Notes: generated by a model not told the origin, from the letters alone. A stretch of DNA of 64,000 nucleotides from Rhodovarius lipocyclicus (GCF_009900765.1 NZ_JAAABL010000001.1:310001-374000); one strand, 5' to 3'; shown: positions 8,777-18,380, counted from the first letter of the stretch. Made by a program: numbers and translations.

Positions 8777-11700
8777 TTAGATTTCGGGCCCCTGGGGCCC
8801 CTGCGCGGACGTGTTGTCATCGCCCGCATCTCTCTTCCGGACGCGCTCGTAAACTGCGCGTGCGAGATGTTCCTGAGCAGCGGCGCGAAACTGCTTGTCA
8901 CTCATGACGCGGCTAAAGATTTCGTCGTTTCCTTCCATGCGCTGAATGAACAGGTCATCCAGGACGCGACCGAAGAACGCAGCAAAATTGGCCTCATTAT
9001 TTGCCTTGGCAGCTTCGACGATCTTATCATCGCGTTCGGCTGTCGCTCGAACTTGGTCGAAGAAAAGCTGATCAGCTTCGGTGAAGTCAGTGCCAAACCG
9101 CTCATTCAGCTTATCGACGAGGGTCGAAAGCGGGACGTCGGTATCCTTCTCCCTCGCGGTGCCGACATCCGTTGGTCCCTTCAGCGGATCAGCCTCGCCT
9201 GCCGAAAGATCAATGGTGCCTTCACTCACTTGTTGGAGTCGGAAGAATTTCAGAGCGACATCGTCGTCGAGCGTGAACTTTGCGCCGTCACCCGGTGGCG
9301 GGAGCTTCGGCGCCAGGTTGCGCAGGAAAGCGTACAGCTGCTCCAAGTCGCTGTCGAAGTAGGGAAGGACCTGGGATAGAAAACCATAGAGGTTCCGGAA
9401 GGCTGTTAGTTGACCGCGAAACTCCTCCTGTTCCGGCTCCGCGCGTTCGTTGAAACGCGCGACGCAGCGGTCCAGGATTGCATTCATGAGCTTGTGGTCT
9501 TGACCGCTTGGATCGCGTCGCGCCTTGAACCACACAGCGGCGAACTCGGTCACGTCGCCCGGCGTCACAATCGCCGGCTGTAGCAGCTTGTGGTGTAGCT
9601 CATTGAGCTTCTGCGGATCCGCGTTCTCGCCCATGGGCGTCGCCTCGTAGTAGGGCTTGAACGCCTTGAAGATGTCGTCCTCTTCGTTTCTGAAATCCAG
9701 AACGAAGGTGCGGGTTTTCCCGGGCGCGGTCCGGTTGAGGCGAGACAAGGTCTGCACTGCCTGTACGCCGGCGAGCCTCTTGACCACGTACATCGTCTGC
9801 AAAAGAGGTTGGTCGAAACCTGTCTGATACTTCTCCGCGACGATCAGGACGCGGTAATTGTCACCGGCGAAGCGCTCCGGCAGTTCGCGCTCCGGCAGGC
9901 CCTCGTTCATGCTGGTCTCGGTGTAGGCGGAGCCCGGATCCGCCGGGTCCTCCACAGTGCCAGAAAAGGCTACCAGTGCCCTGATGCCGGTGTAGCCCTT
10001 CTCCTGGATGTAGCGATCGAAGGCCTTCTTGTACTTCACCGCCGCGAGGCGTGAGCCAGTGACCACCATCGCTTTGGCGCGTCCGCCCAGCTCGTGCATC
10101 ACCTTCAGGCGGAAATGTTCGATGATGACCTGCACCACCTGCTCAATGTTGACCGGGTGCAATTCCAGGAACTGGCCCAGCGCCCGCGCCGCCGCCTTCT
10201 GAGGAACGTCCGGGTCGTCCTCAACCTGCTTCACCAGGCCGAAGAAGCGCTTGTAGGTGGTGTAGTTCTGCAGCACGTCGAGGATGAAGCCCTCCTCGAT
10301 GGCCTGCCGCATCGAGTACTCATGGAACGGCGATGCGCCGGAAGGCCCGGGCTCGTCGAACACCGCCTTGGTCTTGAACTTCGGCGTGGCGGTGAACGCG
10401 AAAAAGCTCAGGTTCGGTTGACGTGCTCGCTGCATCATCTCCTTGAGGATCGCCGCTCGGGCTTCCTCCGTGAGCTGCTCGTCCTCGTCCTCGCCGATCT
10501 GGCTCGCGATGGCTTCGGCGATGCCGTCCTTGTTGAGTATGCCCTTCAGTGCGGACACCGTCTCGCCCGACTGCGAGCTGTGTGCCTCGTCCACAATCAC
10601 GGCGAAGCGCTTGCCTTGCGTGTCAATCGACACGCTCTCGCCCTTCGCTTCCATCGTGCGAATGGCTTGGCTGATGAATGGGAACTTCTGGATCGTGGAG
10701 ATGATGATCGGCGTGCCGATCGACAGCGCCTTGGCGAGCTGCTGCGTGTTCTCGTCGATCTTCTCGACGACACCGGTCTTATGCTCGAACTGATAGATGG
10801 TGTCCTGCAGCTGCTGGTCGAGCACCAGCCGGTCGGTGATGACGATGACCGAGTGGAACACCTTCCCGTCCTGGGCGTCGTGCAGGGAGGCGAGGCGATG
10901 CGCAAGCCACGCGATGCTGTTCGACTTACCCGAGCCGGCAGAATGCTGAATGAGGTAGTTGCGCCCCGATCCATGGTCACGCGCATGGCCAACCAGCTTC
11001 CGCACCGCGTCCAGCTGGTGATATCGCGGGAAGATCATCCGCTCACGCCGCACCGTGCGCTTGCCGGCAGGCGTGTCGACAACTCGTTCGCTGACATCGA
11101 GGTGCATGAAGCGCTGCAGGATGTCCAACAGGCTGTCGGCGCGAAGCACCTCGTCCCACAGGTAGTGCGTCTTCCAGTTACCCTCGACCGGTGGGTTCCC
11201 GGCGCCGAAGTCGCAGCCGCGGTTGAAGGGAAGGAAGGAGGTCTCCGCGCCCTGCAACTGCGTGGCCATCCAGGCTTCGTCGGGATCCACCGCGAAGTGC
11301 ACCAACGCCCGCTCCTTGAAGCGGAACAATGGGTCACGCCCGTCGCGGTCATGCATGTACTGCTTGTGGGCATCCACAGCGCGCTGCCCGGTCAGCGGGT
11401 TCTTCAGCTCGGCCGTCACCACCGGCAGGCCATTGACGCTGAGCACCACGTCAATGATGCACTTCCGCGGCGTCCCGTCGGGTCGCTTCAACGCCTTCGA
11501 GGTGAAGGCGACCTGGCGGGTGATGGTGAGACGGTTGGCGGCGTATCGCTGCGCGGCTTCCGGGTTCATGCCGGAATTGGGACGGAAGTAGGCAAGGCGC
11601 AGTTCCTTGCCGTAGCACTTGAACCCATGGCGCAGCACGCCGAGCGCGCCCTTGCTGGCCAGCTCCTTGACCAGGCTATCGAGAATGGTCGCCGAGGTGC

Positions 11701-11890
11701 GCTCCTTGAGCATCGCCTCGAGCTGATCCCAACGCGCAGGCTGGCTAGCGCGGATGAAGGCGATGACCTCATCAGGGAAGAGGGCGGAATTGGGCTCGAA
11801 GCCCGCAGGATCGCCCCGTGTGAATCCCCCGCGGGTGAGCAGGCCATGCTCGATGGCGGATTCGAAGGCGTGTTCGGTGTGGCCTGCCAC
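8777..11890 (-). CDS. hsdR: Type I restriction endonuclease subunit R
   Basis: 1037 residues from GTG 11890, which has GGAG upstream. HsdR cleaves DNA after ATP-driven translocation in an R2M2S complex. The N-terminal nuclease core shows D147 and then E161-L-K163 (PD-(D/E)XK: IDVVLSVNGLPVVTAELKN). SF2 translocase motifs follow: AGSGKS with K322, VIVDEAHSS near 430, and FAFTATP. The length is normal for the family. It is the last gene of the hsd operon, four bases after the upstream ORF. With hsdM interrupted, HsdR should be unable to act unless HsdM is supplied elsewhere. Confidence 0.93.
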   Translation of the reverse strand: MAGHTEHAFESAIEHGLLTRGGFTRGDPAGFEPNSALFPDEVIAFIRASQPARWDQLEAMLKERTSATILDSLVKELASKGALGVLRHGFKCYGKELRLAYFRPNSGMNPEAAQRYAANRLTITRQVAFTSKALKRPDGTPRKCIIDVVLSVNGLPVVTAELKNPLTGQRAVDAHKQYMHDRDGRDPLFRFKERALVHFAVDPDEAWMATQLQGAETSFLPFNRGCDFGAGNPPVEGNWKTHYLWDEVLRADSLLDILQRFMHLDVSERVVDTPAGKRTVRRERMIFPRYHQLDAVRKLVGHARDHGSGRNYLIQHSAGSGKSNSIAWLAHRLASLHDAQDGKVFHSVIVITDRLVLDQQLQDTIYQFEHKTGVVEKIDENTQQLAKALSIGTPIIISTIQKFPFISQAIRTMEAKGESVSIDTQGKRFAVIVDEAHSSQSGETVSALKGILNKDGIAEAIASQIGEDEDEQLTEEARAAILKEMMQRARQPNLSFFAFTATPKFKTKAVFDEPGPSGASPFHEYSMRQAIEEGFILDVLQNYTTYKRFFGLVKQVEDDPDVPQKAAARALGQFLELHPVNIEQVVQVIIEHFRLKVMHELGGRAKAMVVTGSRLAAVKYKKAFDRYIQEKGYTGIRALVAFSGTVEDPADPGSAYTETSMNEGLPERELPERFAGDNYRVLIVAEKYQTGFDQPLLQTMYVVKRLAGVQAVQTLSRLNRTAPGKTRTFVLDFRNEEDDIFKAFKPYYEATPMGENADPQKLNELHHKLLQPAIVTPGDVTEFAAVWFKARRDPSGQDHKLMNAILDRCVARFNERAEPEQEEFRGQLTAFRNLYGFLSQVLPYFDSDLEQLYAFLRNLAPKLPPPGDGAKFTLDDDVALKFFRLQQVSEGTIDLSAGEADPLKGPTDVGTAREKDTDVPLSTLVDKLNERFGTDFTEADQLFFDQVRATAERDDKIVEAAKANNEANFAAFFGRVLDDLFIQRMEGNDEIFSRVMSDKQFRAAAQEHLARAVYERVRKRDAGDDNTSAQGPQGPEI

Positions 11891-11893
11891 CGA

Positions 11894-12505
11894 TCAAATC
11901 TCCTGCACGGATGTGTTCTGCAAGCCGGTGAGCGACTGCCCCTGGACCTCATCGAAGTGATAATAACGAACTGATGGATCAGCAACTAACTGCCTGTTGG
12001 CATCAAGATACGCATGCGGATTTTCGTTTTCTGCGAATACGAATTTACGCAGACGGATACGGCGCTGGTCACCTGTGTAGTTTTCGACGATGCGTTTCAG
12101 GCTACTAACCCAACACGCTCCGGCCTTAAGTTGTGGTACTATTTTATCCGCTGTTAGACTCTTCGATTTGAATTCGATGCAGTCCGCATGAAAGGATCGT
12201 TGATTGACGTAAAATACAACGAAATCGCAGCGCCTCGACCACTGCTTTGCGGTATCATCGAGAAAGTGGAAAAGAGCAGGCTTTGATTTTTTTGTGGTAT
12301 TTTCGAAATCATCGTTATCAAGCTTGAACGCCATGCCCATGCCGGGAATTTTCAATTCAATTTTGCGCTGCTGAGGCTTAATGTCTTCGGGCCGAAAGTA
12401 ATTTTCAACAAGCACAACCTTCGAGCCTGTTCCGTCGTGTACGACATATTCCTTATTCACGTATGCTTTAAGATGCTGAAAGTAAGTGGCCGCATCAAGA
12501 ATCAT
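11894..12505 (-). CDS. Nuclease-like protein embedded in the hsd operon
   Basis: 203 residues, no family recognised. The start overlaps the hsdS stop (ATGA) and the stop lies four bases from hsdR, so it is a true operon member. A possible PD-(D/E)XK core is visible: D94 in RCDFVVFYV and then E111-F-K113 in ADCIEFKSK. Base composition is clearly more AT-rich than hsdR, suggesting separate acquisition. It could be a second nuclease, a DNA-end sensor or a modulator of the restriction complex. The nuclease reading rests on three residues in a plausible strand context. Confidence 0.6.
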   Translation of the reverse strand: MILDAATYFQHLKAYVNKEYVVHDGTGSKVVLVENYFRPEDIKPQQRKIELKIPGMGMAFKLDNDDFENTTKKSKPALFHFLDDTAKQWSRRCDFVVFYVNQRSFHADCIEFKSKSLTADKIVPQLKAGACWVSSLKRIVENYTGDQRRIRLRKFVFAENENPHAYLDANRQLVADPSVRYYHFDEVQGQSLTGLQNTSVQEI

Positions 12506-13779
12506 TGCAGCCCCTCGATCTGACCGGTCACGGCTGCGGTGATGAGGGCAGAGCGATATTCAAAGAGCAATTCGCTACTTCGCCGAACTTTGTCCGCCTG
12601 AACATCATGTGATGCGATTGCTTCGTCGATGTGCTTTGCTATCTCGAATTGCTCCGACGGTGGAGGCAAAGTGACCACCACCTCCTTCGAAGTCTCCACG
12701 TTGAAATGCTGTTGAAGAGCTCCCTCAGCACCCATCGCGTACTGAGTGTGAGCGACACTGCTGTTCAAAAACCAACCCAGGTATCGCTCGGATGCACCGC
12801 GTGGGCGCCGAATGATGACGAGATCGATGCAGTTGGACCCCGCTAATTCTTCGGGAATAACCGATGTGGTACCAGGCGCGCCTGTTCGGACAGCGACAAG
12901 GTCGCCCGCTTGAAGCGTAGACTTGGAGTTGAGGGCGTTCCCCTCTGGCGTGATATTCCGGGTGTCCGAAAGATCGAAACCCATCGTCCGAACGTTTAGG
13001 CCGCGCAGCGCGAGGGTGCCTTCATCGGCATAATATGCAGCTGGCGTGACCACGATACCTACCGTTACGCGCGGAGAAATGTACTTCAGGCGCTTCACGT
13101 CCCAATGCGACGGGACGTGGCCGAGCCACGCGAAGCCGCTTTCCTTCATGGCCACATCTGGGTTCAAGCCCTGAATGACGGCTTGCGTGATGATCGCCTG
13201 CCGCTTTTCCACTAGACGCTCCAGAAGAGCCTGTTTCCTGGCGATGAGCGCATCAATCTGCGCTGTCTTCACGCGCAGGAAGCCCGCGATACGTTCTTGC
13301 GTCGCGAGGGAAGGCCACTTCCACGGCAGCTTCAGTATATCCGAAGGATTCACTCGCTGGTGACTGCGTGTAGCCGATTGCACTATGGCCGATAGCCTGT
13401 CAGTCACCTTCTCGCTCAGCCAGACATAGTACGCATAATTCTGATCGAACTTGTCCGACTGTATACTTACGAACTCGCCAGAAGCGAGTGTCGGCAGGTC
13501 ACCCTGCGGCTCGGCGATGCAGATGGTCTTCTTGCGCGGGTTCAGCTTTGAGACAAGCAGCGTTGGCCGACGAATAAGCAGCTTGCTGCTGTCTATGTCG
13601 TCCGCAGGCTCAACCAGCGGGCCACCCGTTTCCTGCACCTGCGGGATCGAGTAATGGGCTACAGCCTGTCCGGCGAAGCGTTCTGGTGAAACCGTTTCAC
13701 GATACGGGTAGCATAGGAAATCCGCCCGTAGCTCTTGCCAGTCTTCCGGAAAGTTGGCGAGCCAATCGGTATCCTTCAT
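12502..13779 (-). CDS. hsdS: Type I restriction-modification specificity subunit S
   Basis: 425 residues. HsdS recognises the bipartite target and bridges the M and R subunits. Two target-recognition domains are apparent. The first ends in a conserved helix (LATQERIAGFLRVKTAQIDALIARKQALLERLVEKRQ). The second (from about FAWLGHVPSHWDVKRL) ends in a similar helix (PPPSEQFEIAKHIDEAIASHD). Both junctions overlap by ATGA: with hsdM upstream and the nuclease-like ORF downstream. The full length argues that specificity is intact. Confidence 0.92.
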   Translation of the reverse strand: MKDTDWLANFPEDWQELRADFLCYPYRETVSPERFAGQAVAHYSIPQVQETGGPLVEPADDIDSSKLLIRRPTLLVSKLNPRKKTICIAEPQGDLPTLASGEFVSIQSDKFDQNYAYYVWLSEKVTDRLSAIVQSATRSHQRVNPSDILKLPWKWPSLATQERIAGFLRVKTAQIDALIARKQALLERLVEKRQAIITQAVIQGLNPDVAMKESGFAWLGHVPSHWDVKRLKYISPRVTVGIVVTPAAYYADEGTLALRGLNVRTMGFDLSDTRNITPEGNALNSKSTLQAGDLVAVRTGAPGTTSVIPEELAGSNCIDLVIIRRPRGASERYLGWFLNSSVAHTQYAMGAEGALQQHFNVETSKEVVVTLPPPSEQFEIAKHIDEAIASHDVQADKVRRSSELLFEYRSALITAAVTGQIEGLQ

Positions 13780-15102
13780 GCCGTGAGCCCTTTCAGCAGA
13801 CCCGCAATCTCGCCTTCTAGGCTTGCGATGTCGGCTCCAATCTCGGCCAACGGGCGCGGCGGCTTATACACATAGAAGTACCGATTGATCGGGATCTCGT
13901 AGCCAACCTTGGTCTTCGAATAGTCGACCCAGGCATCGGGGACATGCGGCAGCACCTCGGCATCCATGTAGGCGTCGATCGCGCCGCGCATAGCTGCCAC
14001 CAGGTCGTCGTTGGGCATATCCGGCCCGAACTGCATGGGGAGTGGTAAGGCGATCCCTGCGGGCAGCGGGACGCTTTCGGTGTCGCGCAGCTCGCTGTCA
14101 GGCTCGGGATTGCCCTTGGCGTCGCGGCAGATCTCCGCATCGGGATCGCGCTCCCCGAGCGCGGAAAGAATCGCCTTCCGTATAGGGGCGGGCAGCTTCA
14201 GCCGGGCACGCTTGGTAGCGTTGTCGAGGTTCACCTCGAACTGAGCTCGGTCCATGCAGCGGCCCTTGTTCGCCAACGTGGCCAGCATGGCCCTGATCGC
14301 CACTTGCTGCGCCAAGCCCGCGGCCTCGTCCGCCTCGGCCGCCTTTGCGTCCTTTCGCTTCTTGGAAACCGCGAGGTTGGCGAAGGCCGACTGCTCCTCC
14401 AGCCGGGCGATGCGCTCCGGCGTCGCCTCGAAGTTGAGCCGCAAGGGCCGCTCGACCGTCACCTTCAGGAAGCCGAATTCCGCGTTGTCGAAAATGCGGG
14501 AAACGACCCGCTCCTCCGACGCGCCGTCCACCAGCACCCGCTCCGTCTCGCCATCTCGGAAACTGCCGTACAACTCGGTCAGCCGCGTGATGTGGGCGTC
14601 CGATAGCTCGTTTCGCTTGTTGTTCAGGCTTCTCTTCATCTTCTGAAAGAAGCGCGTGCCATCGATCAGCTGAACCCTGCCTTGGCGCTCGGGAGGCTTC
14701 CGGTTGGACACCAGCCAGACATAGGTGAAAATGCCTGTGTTGTAGAAAAGCTGGTCCGGCAGGGCGATGATGGCCTCAAGCCAGTCCTTCTCGATGATCC
14801 AGCGTCGGATGTTGGACGGGCCCGAGCCCGCATCACCGCTGAAGAGAGGTGAGCCATTGAAGATGATGGCGATCCTGGAGCCGTCTCCGCCACGGCTCGG
14901 CGCATCATGCATCTTGGAAATCATGTGCTGGAGGAAGAGCAGCGATCCGTCATTGATCGCAGGCAAGCCGGCACCGAAGCGGCCGTCGAAGCCTACCTCC
15001 TCATGCTCCTTGGTGACGGTCCGTTGCTGTTCTTTCCACTCCACGCCGAAGGGAGGGTTGGCGAGCATGTAATGGAACTGCTTGTCAGGGAAACCATCCT
15101 TG
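13776..15102 (-). pseudogene. hsdM: hsdM, 3' part (split by IS)
   Basis: C-terminal two thirds of the type I DNA methyltransferase. It starts at the IS junction and reads KDGFPDKQFHYMLANPPFG, where NPPF is the catalytic adenine-N6 methylation motif IV. It continues into the long C-terminal region and overlaps hsdS by ATGA. Bases 15100-15102 (TTG) are one copy of the target duplication. Removing the insertion and one TTG restores a single uninterrupted frame of 724 codons with the 5' part at 16349-17196. As it stands, no full-length HsdM can be made. Confidence 0.92.
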
Positions 15103-15163
15103 TGAGCTGCTGCCGGTCTGGTGGACACCTGGTTAAGGTTTTCACTCGATCGGAGACCCGGAA

Positions 15164-15454
15164 ATGGGACGAAGGACATTCAGCCGCGAATTCAAGCTTG
15201 AGGCGGTGAAATTGGTGAGGGATCGCGGCGTGGCTGTGGTGCAGGCCAGCCGTGACCTGGATATCGCTGAGAGCGTATTGCGGCGCTGGATAAGGGAGGG
15301 CGAGGCGGACCCCCGGCACGCGTTTCCCGGCCATGGCCAGATGCGACCCGAACAGCAGGAGATCGATCGTCTCCGACGGGAGGTCGCCAAGCTCAAGGCG
15401 GAGCGTGACATCCTAAAAAAGGCCGCGGCGTACTTCGCCAGGGATGCGACATGA
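15164..15454 (+). CDS. IS3-family transposase OrfA
   Basis: 96 residues: an HTH (FSREFKLEAVKLVRD...AESVLRRWIREGE) followed by a leucine-zipper-like coiled coil (EIDRLRREVAKLKAERDILKKA). OrfA binds the IS ends and regulates transposition. Near its 3' end a slippery heptamer A AAA AAG (15415-15421) is in the phase needed for -1 frameshifting. The -1 frame is open into orfB, giving the OrfAB transposase expected for IS3 elements. Confidence 0.93.
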   Translation: MGRRTFSREFKLEAVKLVRDRGVAVVQASRDLDIAESVLRRWIREGEADPRHAFPGHGQMRPEQQEIDRLRREVAKLKAERDILKKAAAYFARDAT

Positions 15455-16317
15455 AGTTCGCCTTCATCGCGAGACACAGGACGGTCTGGCCGCTGTCCTG
15501 GCTGTGCTCGGCACTGGGCGTCTCTCGCTCGGGCTTTCACGCTTGGCTCGGGCGGCGGCCTGGCCAGCGCGCCCTGGACGATGAGCGGATCGCCCCCAAG
15601 GTCCGTGCCAGCTTTCTGGCGAGCGATCGAACCTACGGTGCTCGGCGTGTCTGGCACGACGTGCTGGCCGATGGCATCAACTGCGGCCTGCACAAGATCG
15701 AGCGACTGATGCGCAAGCAGGCGCTTCGGGCACGGCCGCGGCGGCGTGGCCTGCCGCCGGATAAGGGCGAGCGGGCGATGGGCGCACCATCAGCCAACAT
15801 CCTCGACCGCCAGTTCGCGGCGCCAGGTCCGAACCAGAAATGGGTGGCCGACTTCACTTACATCTGGACGGCCGAGGGCTGGCTCTACGTCGCCGTCGTC
15901 ATCGATCTGTTCTCCCGACGCGTCGTCGGCTGGTCGATGAGCGCCACGATGGTCGCGCAACTCGTCGCCGATGCGCTGGTCATGGCGATCTGGCGGCGCG
16001 GCAAGCCAAAAACTTTGCTGCACCACTCGGACCAGGGCAGCCAATATACGAGCGAGGGCTTCCAGCGCCTGATGCTCGATCACGGCATCACCTGCTCCAT
16101 GAGCAGGTCCGGCAACGTGTGGGACAACGCCGCGATGGAGAGCTTCTTTTCGTCCCTGAAGACCGAGCGCATCGCCCGCAAGGTCTATCGCACGCGCGAC
16201 GACGCGAGGGCGGATGTGTTCGACTATATAGAGCGGTTCTACAATCCCAAACGGCGGCACTCAGCCATCGGCTATCTCAGCCCTATGCAATTCGAACAAA
16301 TGGCACAAACAGGCTAA
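15451..16317 (+). CDS. IS3-family transposase OrfB (DDE integrase core)
   Basis: 288 residues, overlapping the orfA stop (ATGA) and lying in the -1 frame relative to it. The integrase core shows the DDE residues in WVADFTYI, HHSDQGSQY and NAAMESFFSSLKTE. An HTH_21-like N-terminal part precedes it. The C-terminus (FYNPKRRHSAIGYLSPMQFE) is typical of the family. Likely made mainly as an OrfAB fusion through the slippery site at 15415-15421. Confidence 0.95.
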   Translation: MKFAFIARHRTVWPLSWLCSALGVSRSGFHAWLGRRPGQRALDDERIAPKVRASFLASDRTYGARRVWHDVLADGINCGLHKIERLMRKQALRARPRRRGLPPDKGERAMGAPSANILDRQFAAPGPNQKWVADFTYIWTAEGWLYVAVVIDLFSRRVVGWSMSATMVAQLVADALVMAIWRRGKPKTLLHHSDQGSQYTSEGFQRLMLDHGITCSMSRSGNVWDNAAMESFFSSLKTERIARKVYRTRDDARADVFDYIERFYNPKRRHSAIGYLSPMQFEQMAQTG

Positions 16318-16348
16318 ACTCGCCGTCCATCAAACCGGCAGCAGCTCA

Positions 16349-17196
16349 TTGGTCTTGCCGTCGCCGAGCGTGTCACCAAGGACGATGTTGCCGGTCTCCT
16401 CATCCTTGATGAGCATGTCGGCGCAGCAGATCGCCCAACTCTCGTCGTTGTACTCCTGCCCGTAGAGCCCGAGGTTGGCCTTGAGATTTTGGGCCCTAAT
16501 CGTCTCCTCCGAAACTGACAGCATGCCGCCGGTGCCGCAGGTTGGATCGTAGATCTCGCGATAGACGCCTGCCTTGTAGACGTCCTCTTCGCCCGTGTAG
16601 ATCAGATGGGTCATCAGCCGGATGACCTCACGCGGCGTGAAGTGATCACCGGCCTCCTCGTTCGCCTGCTCGTTGAAGCGCATGACGAGGTGCTCGAAGA
16701 TGTAGCCCATCTCAAGGTTGCTGATTTTGTCCGGGTGGAGATCCACGTCGGACATCAGCTTCACGATGTTGAAGAGGCGGTTGCTCGCGTCGAGCTTTTC
16801 GATCTGCTCTCCGAACTTGAACTTATCGAAGATGCGGCGAGCCGTCTCCGAGAACCCATTGATGTACGAGACCAGGTTGGGCGCGATGTTCTCGCTGTCG
16901 CCGAGCAGCTTCTCAAAGGTGTACGGGCTGACGTTGTAGAGTGGCTGCTTGCGGTCCGGACCAACAATCTTGGTGAGGAGCCGCGGTATTGCCCTTTCCG
17001 GCGTGCCGGCCGCAGTGAGCCTGGCGTGTTCGCGAATGACGTCGTCCTTGCTGGGTTCCAGCACGCAATCGAACCGACGCAGCACCACCATGGGCAGCAT
17101 CACCAGCCGGTACTGCGGCGGCCGATAGGGCCCCCGCAGGCGGTTGGCTATGTCCCAAATCGTGCCGGCAATCGCTTTGTGGTTCTCGGTGAGCAT
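16349..17196 (-). pseudogene. hsdM: hsdM, 5' part (split by IS)
   Basis: N-terminal part of the type I methyltransferase. ATG 17196 is chosen because MLTENHKAIAGTIWDIANRL matches the usual HsdM N-terminus; a GTG at 17235 is an alternative and sits closer to a ribosome-site-like AAGGGA tract. It holds the HsdM N-terminal helical domain and the AdoMet-binding motif I (YDPTCGTGGML, near residue 220). Reading stops at the IS junction in GDTLGDGKT. The frame runs into the IS right end and terminates there, leaving a methyltransferase without its catalytic NPPF motif. Confidence 0.92.
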
Positions 17197-17235
17197 CTGT
17201 CGGTTCGATTCCCTTGATCGGGCATTCTTATGCAC

Positions 17236-17521
17236 ATAGCCGAAATGTCACAGGTCGCCATGTGGCCGACGCAGAAGAGATTCGGGCAGTGACCACGCCT
17301 ACGCTTGGCAGGGGGCTGCCAGCCAATGACCAGGCAAGAAGGAGGAAGGTGTTGGAGAGGGCGGCGCTCGTCTCGCCCGCGACCGGTTCCTCGTCCCATC
17401 GAGCCGGGGCGAATGAACCAGCCACCGCATTTCCGCTTTCCAGTGCCCTTCGCCGACCAAACGGGTTGCGAAAACGTCCCAAGCTTGGATCCGAGATAAT
17501 GAGGCAAATTCAATGGGATAA
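17236..17521. other. Intergenic region upstream of hsdM
   Basis: No gene seen. It should contain the leftward hsdM promoter. It ends where the conserved repeat element at 17522 begins. Confidence 0.5.
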
Positions 17522-17660
17522 GGCTTGAGGGTGAAATCACCCCACCCCCGAGCTTCGGAGACTTGCGCGCCTCCGGAGAGCGATTTCCGGGGTCGTTGCG
17601 TTCTCCAACCCTCAAGCCGTCGCGGCAAAACCCCAGGAAACCTGCGGTTCACGGCGCTAT
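17522..17660 (+). repeat. Diverged intergenic repeat, copy A (possible structured RNA)
   Basis: About 140 bp that aligns by eye with 58107-58245, in the same orientation. A perfect 11-bp inverted repeat GGCTTGAGGGT (17522-17532) / ACCCTCAAGCC (17608-17618) closes a region holding an inner CGGAG/CTCCG stem. The matching parts of copy B keep pairing while the bases differ. No coding potential seen. Could be a small RNA, a mobile repeat or an island-end sequence. The strand given is only the alignment direction. Confidence 0.55.
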
Positions 17661-17810
17661 CGGGGGAAGAGAAATGTGAGGTTGGGAAACCGACTGGAGC
17701 AGCGGTGGGAACCGAGAACGCAACCGTCTCTGGGGCGTAGAGGTGTCAGATGAGGCCCCCTACGCCAATCCGTACCTCCAAGACGGGCGCTTCGCAGGCG
17801 CTGCGCCCGA

Positions 17811-18272
17811 TTACGCCTCGCCGCTACACGATTTCCCCTCGACCTCACCGCCGTCGAACAGCGTCTCCAGCAACGGGCACTCCGGCCTGACGCTGCCACC
17901 GCAGCATTCGATCATGCCGGCCAACACGCTCTCCATGCGCTGCAGGTCGGCAAGGCGCGCGCGGACGGCTTGCAGATGCCGCGCCGCAAGTTCGCGCGCC
18001 TCGACGCAGGCATGGTCCTCCTGGTCCACGAGCCGCAGCAAGGCGCGGACCTCATCGAGTGTGAAGCCCAGCTCGCGCGCGCGGCGCACGAAGCCGAGCC
18101 GCATCACATGCGCGGTCCCGTACATCCGGTGCCCGCCCTCCGACCGTGCCGGGTGCGGCAGGATCCCGGCACGTTCGTAGTAGCGGATCGTCTCCACATT
18201 GCAGCCCGTGCGCCGCGACAACGCGCCGATCGGCAGCCGGGGCAGGACATCCGAAAGCGCCGCGCGGTCCAT
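17811..18272 (-). CDS. merR: Mercury-responsive MerR regulator
   Basis: 153 residues from ATG 18272, with GGGGAG upstream. The N-terminal MerR HTH (LPIGALSRRTGCNVETIRYYERAGIL) is followed by the dimerisation helix. The three cysteines that bind Hg(II) in MerR have counterparts in HAC, ECC and RPECPLLETLF. This separates it from CueR- or SoxR-type relatives. It is divergent from merT across the operator at 18287-18317 and should repress, and with Hg(II) activate, the mer genes. Confidence 0.92.
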   Translation of the reverse strand: MDRAALSDVLPRLPIGALSRRTGCNVETIRYYERAGILPHPARSEGGHRMYGTAHVMRLGFVRRARELGFTLDEVRALLRLVDQEDHACVEARELAARHLQAVRARLADLQRMESVLAGMIECCGGSVRPECPLLETLFDGGEVEGKSCSGEA

Positions 18273-18286
18273 GGCGAATTCTCCCC

Positions 18287-18317
18287 TTGCACCTGTAGTC
18301 ACTACAGGTACCATACC
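18287..18317 (+). promoter_or_regulatory. MerR operator / mer promoter
   Basis: TTGCAC (18287-18292) is followed by a 19-bp spacer with the dyad CTGTAGTCACTACAG and then CATACC (18312-18317). An overlong 19-bp spacer carrying a dyad is the signature of MerR-family promoters, which the regulator untwists to activate. The -10 assignment is less certain than the dyad. It lies between the divergent merR and merT genes. Confidence 0.85.
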
Positions 18318-18380
18318 CTCGTCCCGGAGGAGCAGGAAGCGCCCCACTGCGCGCCCTGGTCCGTCAGGAAGGGACATCAG

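Larger units (their letters stand above)
15103..16348 (+). mobile_element. IS3-family insertion sequence in hsdM
   Basis: 1246-bp element. The ends are near-perfect inverted repeats beginning TGAGCTGCTGCCGG (15103) and ending CCGGCAGCAGCTCA (16348), with similarity continuing to about 24 bp. A 3-bp direct repeat TTG flanks it (15100-15102 and 16349-16351). It carries orfA and orfB in the classic overlapping arrangement. Clean ends, a full DDE triad and an exact target duplication indicate a recent, possibly active insertion. Confidence 0.95.

Noticed and set aside
17185-17217. tRNA T-arm-like sequence GGTTCGATTCCC near the hsdM start
   Set aside because: The flanking stems do not pair and no rest of a tRNA is present. 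It is within the plausible hsdM leader and reads as chance.
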